Assembly (NCBI GenBank): GCA_913052515.1
Contig: CAJXFJ010000044.1
Coordinates: forward strand, 1 to 9,264
Direction of reading: 5' to 3'
From: an uncultured Flavobacteriales bacterium
GTDB lineage: Bacteria > Bacteroidota > Bacteroidia > Flavobacteriales > Vicingaceae
DNA: 9,264 nt
The position numbers were made by a program, and so were the translations under genes. Below are positions 6,156 through 9,264 of the stretch, piece after piece; the stretch's first letter is position 1; each line of letters begins with the position of its first letter. The notes beneath the pieces are model-generated. The model made no database searches and was not told the DNA's origin. It saw only the letters and a program-made list of their open reading frames with translations.

Positions 6156-7447
6156 TATAAACTCATATATTTTAGTGTTGAAAGCTGATTTTTAAGACAT
6201 CCTTTAACATCGAAAACGAAGCCTTCTTTTTTTAATATACTTTCAAAAAAGGACTCATCATATTCTAGATAAGGTGTGTGATTAACAGCAACTAAGACCG
6301 CATGGTAATCCGAACCTATTTCGTCAATTAATGAAAAACCATAATGCTTCTTTAAATCATCTGATGAGGCATGAGGGTCAGTAACATCAACCTCTAAACC
6401 AAATGATTTTAATTCATTAATCACATCAACCACCTTTGAATTTCGGATATCACTCACATTTTCTTTAAATGTGGCACCCATAACTAATACTTTAGCTCCA
6501 TCACTTTTATTAAAAGCCGAAACAATTCCTTTAACTATTCTTCCTGCAATATGAGCTCCCATTCCATCGTTCACAGACCTTCCTGAATTAATAATTTGAG
6601 CATGATAGCCATACTCCTTTGCTTTGTAGGTCAAATAATAAGGATCAACTCCAATACAATGGCCACCAACTAAACCAGGTTGAAAGTTTAAAAAGTTCCA
6701 CTTTGTTCCAGCCGCTCTAAGTACATCATATGTATTAATATCCATTTTATTAAAGATAATGGATAATTCATTGATTAAAGCAATGTTAACATCTCTTTGT
6801 GTATTCTCTATAATTTTTGCCGCTTCAGCCACTTTAATGGTATCTGCTTTATGAACACCTGCATCTACAACAAGCTCATAAACTTTTGCAATTTCTTCCA
6901 ATGATGTTTCAGTGTCTCCTGAAACTACCTTTACCACATTCTCTAATGTATGCTTTGTGTCTCCCGGATTAATTCTTTCAGGTGAATAACCAATTGAAAA
7001 ATCCTCTCTGCTTAATCCACTTAACTTTTCTAAAACCGGAATACAATCTTCTTCAGTACAGCCTGGATAAACTGTAGATTCAAAAACAACATAATCTCCT
7101 TTTTTTAGCACTTTGCCAACCGTTTTTGAAGCAGAAAGCAAGGGCTTCAAATCTGGTAAATTATGTTGGTCTATAGGAGTTGGTACTGCCACAACATAAA
7201 AAGTTGCCTCTTTTAAATCATCTTGATTTGCAGTAAACTTTATATCACAACCAACAAAAGCTTCGGGTCCTAATTCTTCGCTCGGGTCAATGCTATTTTT
7301 CATCATTTCTACCCTTTCTTGATTGATGTCAAATCCTATAACACTAACTTTTCTAGCAAACGCCAGTGCTATTGGGAGACCAACATACCCCAATCCAATA
7401 ACAGCAATTTTTTCTTTGCCTTCTAAAATATTCTGGTAAATGGACAT
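6155..7447 (-). CDS. UDP-N-acetylhexosamine 6-dehydrogenase, WbpO/TviB (VipA) family
   Basis: This 430-residue nucleotide-sugar dehydrogenase oxidises C6 of the sugar to a carboxylate with two NAD+. It shows the N-terminal NAD site GLGYVG (18-23) with D40 after the second strand, and the family segments VPTPID (88-93) and ESTVYPGCTEEDC (123-135). The central helix carries K211 and N215 (EAAKIIENTQRD). The catalytic cysteine is C264 in GGHCIGVDPYYL. The C-terminal domain has MGATFKENVSDIRNSKV (323-339). STVYPGCTEEDC, GYSPERINPGD and the TKWNFLNFQPGLVGGH stretch resemble TviB/WbpO rather than Ugd, pointing to UDP-GlcNAc or UDP-GalNAc as substrate. It starts 1 bp after the acetyltransferase stop and overlaps rfbB by 1 bp. 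With the WbpP/TviC-like epimerase it would give UDP-GalNAcA. Confidence 0.9.
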   Translation of the reverse strand: MSIYQNILEGKEKIAVIGLGYVGLPIALAFARKVSVIGFDINQERVEMMKNSIDPSEELGPEAFVGCDIKFTANQDDLKEATFYVVAVPTPIDQHNLPDLKPLLSASKTVGKVLKKGDYVVFESTVYPGCTEEDCIPVLEKLSGLSREDFSIGYSPERINPGDTKHTLENVVKVVSGDTETSLEEIAKVYELVVDAGVHKADTIKVAEAAKIIENTQRDVNIALINELSIIFNKMDINTYDVLRAAGTKWNFLNFQPGLVGGHCIGVDPYYLTYKAKEYGYHAQIINSGRSVNDGMGAHIAGRIVKGIVSAFNKSDGAKVLVMGATFKENVSDIRNSKVVDVINELKSFGLEVDVTDPHASSDDLKKHYGFSLIDEIGSDYHAVLVAVNHTPYLEYDESFFESILKKEGFVFDVKGCLKNQLSTLKYMSL

Positions 7448-7448
7448 T

Positions 7449-8018
7449 TTAAATTTTATTTAAATAATTGTTTTCTAATTTATATTTATCATTCGTTTCT
7501 GGGCAAACTGCAATATTGGAAGTATCGAAAGCTAGACGATGTCCAAATTCACTCATCCACCCTACTTGCCTTGCCGGATTCCCAAGCATTAAAGCAAAAG
7601 GTTTTACAGACTTGGTTATCACTGCACCTGCTCCAATGAATGAGTACTCTCCTAATTCAATGCCACAAACGATTGTTGCATTAGCTCCTATACTCACTCC
7701 TTTTTTAACGATAGTCTTTTGATATTCAGATCTTCTATTAACAGCACTTCTAGGATTTAAAACATTTGTAAAAACCATAGAGGGTCCTAAAAACACATCA
7801 TCTTCGCAAATAACACCTGTGTAGATTGAAACATTGTTTTGAACTTTCACATTATTACCTAACACCACATCAGGTGAAATCACACAGTTTTGACCAATAT
7901 TACAATTTTGACCAATTCTTGAATTTGGCATGATATGGGTAAAATGCCAGATTTTGGTTCCATCACCAATTTGGCAACCTTCATCAATTACAGCGGATTG
8001 GTGTGCAAAATAAGACAT
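7449..8018 (-). CDS. UDP-2-acetamido-3-amino-2,3-dideoxy-D-glucuronate N-acetyltransferase, WbpD/WlbB-like
   Basis: This 189-residue protein is a left-handed beta-helix acetyltransferase with hexapeptide repeats across about residues 10-135. The motif chain TKIWHFTHI (21-29), KVQNNVSIYTGV (58-69), FLGPSMVFTNVLNPR (76-90), GANATIVCG (111-119) and GNPARQVGWMSEFGHRL (146-162) is characteristic of WbpD/WlbB. Those enzymes use acetyl-CoA to acetylate the 3-amino group of UDP-GlcNAc3NA on the way to UDP-diacetamido-uronic acids. A C-terminal extension (CPETNDKY, 172-179) follows, as in that family. The required 3-dehydrogenase (WbpB/WlbA) and aminotransferase (WbpE/WlbC) are not in the window. A relaxed or different amino-sugar substrate is the alternative. 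The ATG shares one base with the uxs stop, and the 6-dehydrogenase follows 1 bp downstream. Confidence 0.87.
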   Translation of the reverse strand: MSYFAHQSAVIDEGCQIGDGTKIWHFTHIMPNSRIGQNCNIGQNCVISPDVVLGNNVKVQNNVSIYTGVICEDDVFLGPSMVFTNVLNPRSAVNRRSEYQKTIVKKGVSIGANATIVCGIELGEYSFIGAGAVITKSVKPFALMLGNPARQVGWMSEFGHRLAFDTSNIAVCPETNDKYKLENNYLNKI

Positions 8019-9004
8019 TACTTTCTGATGTATTTAGAAAAGTCATTATGCTCTTTTTTATACAAATCCTCTTCAGTTAAGCTTTTAAAGTAATCATAGG
8101 TAATTTTTAAGCCTTCCTTTCGATCAACCTTTGGCACCCAATTCAAGAGGCTTTTTGCCTTTGATATATTTGGTTGTCTTTGCATGGGGTCGTCTTTGGG
8201 CAAATCTTTAAAAATGATTTTCTGCTTTGTTCCTGTAAGCCTTATAATTTCTTTTGCAAAGTCAAGAATTGTAATTTCATCTGGATTTCCAATATTAACT
8301 GGTTCGGCATAATCACTTTGCAGCAATCTATAAATCCCTTCAACTAAATCATCTACATAACAAAATGATCGTGTTTGAGAACCATCACCAAACACAGTCA
8401 AATCCTCCCCTCTTAACGCTTGTCCAATAAATGCTGGCAAAACTCTTCCATCATTTAGCCTCATTCTTGGGCCATAGGTATTAAAAATTCTTACAATAGC
8501 TATTTCTAATCCATGAAATGTATGGTAAGCCATGGTAATTGCTTCTTGGAATCGCTTAGCTTCGTCGTAAACCCCTCTTGGGCCAATGGGATTAACATTA
8601 CCCCAATATGACTCTTTTTGTGGATGAACTAATGGGTCTCCATAAACTTCAGAAGTTGAGGCAACTAAAATCTTTGCCTTTTTCGCTTTAGCTAAACCAA
8701 GCAAGTTATGTGTACCTAAAGAGCTAACCTTAAGTGTTTGAATAGGAATTTTTAGATAATCTATTGGGCTAGCCGGAGAAGCAAAATGTAAGATGTAATC
8801 AATTTTACCGGCAACATGAACAAAGTTTGAAACGTCATGATTATAAAATTCAAACTGCTCTAATGGAAAGAGATGTTCTAAATTTTTAATGTTACCAGTT
8901 ATTAAGTTATCCATTCCAACCACTTCATAACCCTCTTTAATAAATCGGTCACAAAGGTGAGAACCTAAAAAACCAGCAGCACCTGTTATTAGTACCCTTT
9001 TCAT
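8018..9004 (-). CDS. uxs: UDP-glucuronate decarboxylase (UDP-xylose synthase)
   Basis: Uxs uses tightly bound NAD+ to oxidise, decarboxylate and reduce UDP-glucuronate to UDP-xylose. The 328-residue protein is a single-domain extended SDR with [10 protein letters not shown] (7-16), [11 protein letters not shown] (73-83) and the family-typical TSEVYGDP (117-124, T117 and E119). The active-site pair is Y146/K150 in [19 protein letters not shown] (171-181), [17 protein letters not shown] (205-221) and [10 protein letters not shown] (237-246) also match UXS. It lacks the extra formyltransferase domain of ArnA. It begins 2 bp after the ugd stop, and Ugd makes its substrate, which supports the assignment strongly. 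UDP-xylose would serve as a pentose donor for the polysaccharide. Confidence 0.94.
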   Translation of the reverse strand: MKRVLITGAAGFLGSHLCDRFIKEGYEVVGMDNLITGNIKNLEHLFPLEQFEFYNHDVSNFVHVAGKIDYILHFASPASPIDYLKIPIQTLKVSSLGTHNLLGLAKAKKAKILVASTSEVYGDPLVHPQKESYWGNVNPIGPRGVYDEAKRFQEAITMAYHTFHGLEIAIVRIFNTYGPRMRLNDGRVLPAFIGQALRGEDLTVFGDGSQTRSFCYVDDLVEGIYRLLQSDYAEPVNIGNPDEITILDFAKEIIRLTGTKQKIIFKDLPKDDPMQRQPNISKAKSLLNWVPKVDRKEGLKITYDYFKSLTEEDLYKKEHNDFSKYIRK

Positions 9005-9006
9005 GC

Positions 9007-9264
9007 TTAGGCTTTTACAGAATTTCTTCCGATACTGATGTAGGTATACCCTTCTTCTTCCATTTGCTTCAAGTCATATAAATTACGCCCATCAAATATT
9101 AGCTTTTGGCTTAACTTCTCATTAAGTTTCTTAAAATCCGGTGTTCTAAATGCAGACCATTCTGTGGCAATTACTAACATATCTGCTCCTTCGCAAGCAT
9201 CATAAGCACTAAGTGCAAAATTTATCTTATCTCCCAATTTAGCTTGAACATTACTCATAGCTTC
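9007..9264 (-). CDS. ugd: UDP-glucose 6-dehydrogenase, C-terminal end (5' part outside window)
   Basis: The frame is open to the right edge, so 85 residues of the C-terminal UDP-binding domain are visible. They begin with EAM, inside the family's DPEAM segment, so the ATG at 9258 is internal and not a start. Recognisable are [20 protein letters not shown] (fragment 21-40), TPDF and IFDGRN (56-61), the closing motifs of Ugd. The enzyme oxidises UDP-glucose to UDP-glucuronate with two NAD+. The catalytic domain and cysteine lie outside the window. Its C-terminus is clearly different from the WbpO/TviB-type dehydrogenase downstream, so the operon carries two distinct 6-dehydrogenases. Confidence 0.92.
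   Translation of the reverse strand, partial: EAMSNVQAKLGDKINFALSAYDACEGADMLVIATEWSAFRTPDFKKLNEKLSQKLIFDGRNLYDLKQMEEEGYTYISIGRNSVKA

Noticed and set aside
7468..7722. 84-codon open frame on the plus strand inside the acetyltransferase gene
   Set aside because: It is antisense to the WbpD-like hexapeptide protein, whose repeats leave the opposite strand open, and has no supporting features.
4095..9264. Several homologous SDR genes (4-epimerase, rfbB, uxs) as tandem duplicates
   Set aside because: They share the SDR fold, but their active-site and substrate motifs belong to three distinct established families, so recent duplication is not supported.

Overview
The window looks like a chromosomal piece of an AT-rich Bacteroidota genome, most likely Cytophagales-like. 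Support comes from the Bacteroidota-type FtsE tail, the GT4 family with a DLxTDQRV start and a YALPNKLFDY donor-site motif, the almost complete lack of Shine-Dalgarno sequences, and the low GC. The lineage is inferred from protein resemblance only, with no marker gene. The window holds surface-polysaccharide precursor genes next to two core cell-envelope genes (ftsE, murB). There are no mobile elements, RNA genes, CRISPR arrays or gene-free stretches over 300 bases.

Layout, left to right. The end of ftsE (+) is cut by the left edge. Its stop codon overlaps the stop of a minus-strand pair made of a GT4 and a GT2 glycosyltransferase (GT4 upstream, 8-bp overlap). A 112-bp divergent region carrying a perfect 9-bp inverted repeat separates the GT4 gene from murB (+). 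murB then runs tail to tail, 1 bp apart, into a long minus-strand operon that continues beyond the right edge. In transcription order the operon reads: ugd (its 5' end outside the window), UDP-glucuronate decarboxylase (uxs), a WbpD-type N-acetyltransferase, a WbpO/TviB-type UDP-HexNAc 6-dehydrogenase, rfbB/rmlB, a WbpP/TviC-type UDP-HexNAc 4-epimerase, and a CpsB/YwqE-type PHP phosphatase. Gene junctions range from a 1-bp overlap to a 9-bp gap, so this is very probably one transcript.

How the genes work together (inference from families). Ugd and Uxs would turn UDP-glucose into UDP-glucuronate and then UDP-xylose. WbpO/TviB and WbpP/TviC would turn UDP-GlcNAc into UDP-GlcNAcA and UDP-GalNAcA (or UDP-GalNAc). 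The WbpD-like enzyme implies a 3-amino-uronic acid branch from UDP-GlcNAcA whose dehydrogenase and aminotransferase are not in the window. RfbB gives dTDP-4-keto-6-deoxyglucose, with no other rml gene in view. The phosphatase suggests that export or chain length is controlled by a tyrosine kinase encoded elsewhere. No polymerase, flippase or export gene lies inside the window.

Nothing here convincingly amounts to an undescribed system. The points worth a second look are the mixed nucleotide-sugar set, the incomplete amino-uronate branch, the convergent junctions with no room for terminators, and the inverted repeat before murB.
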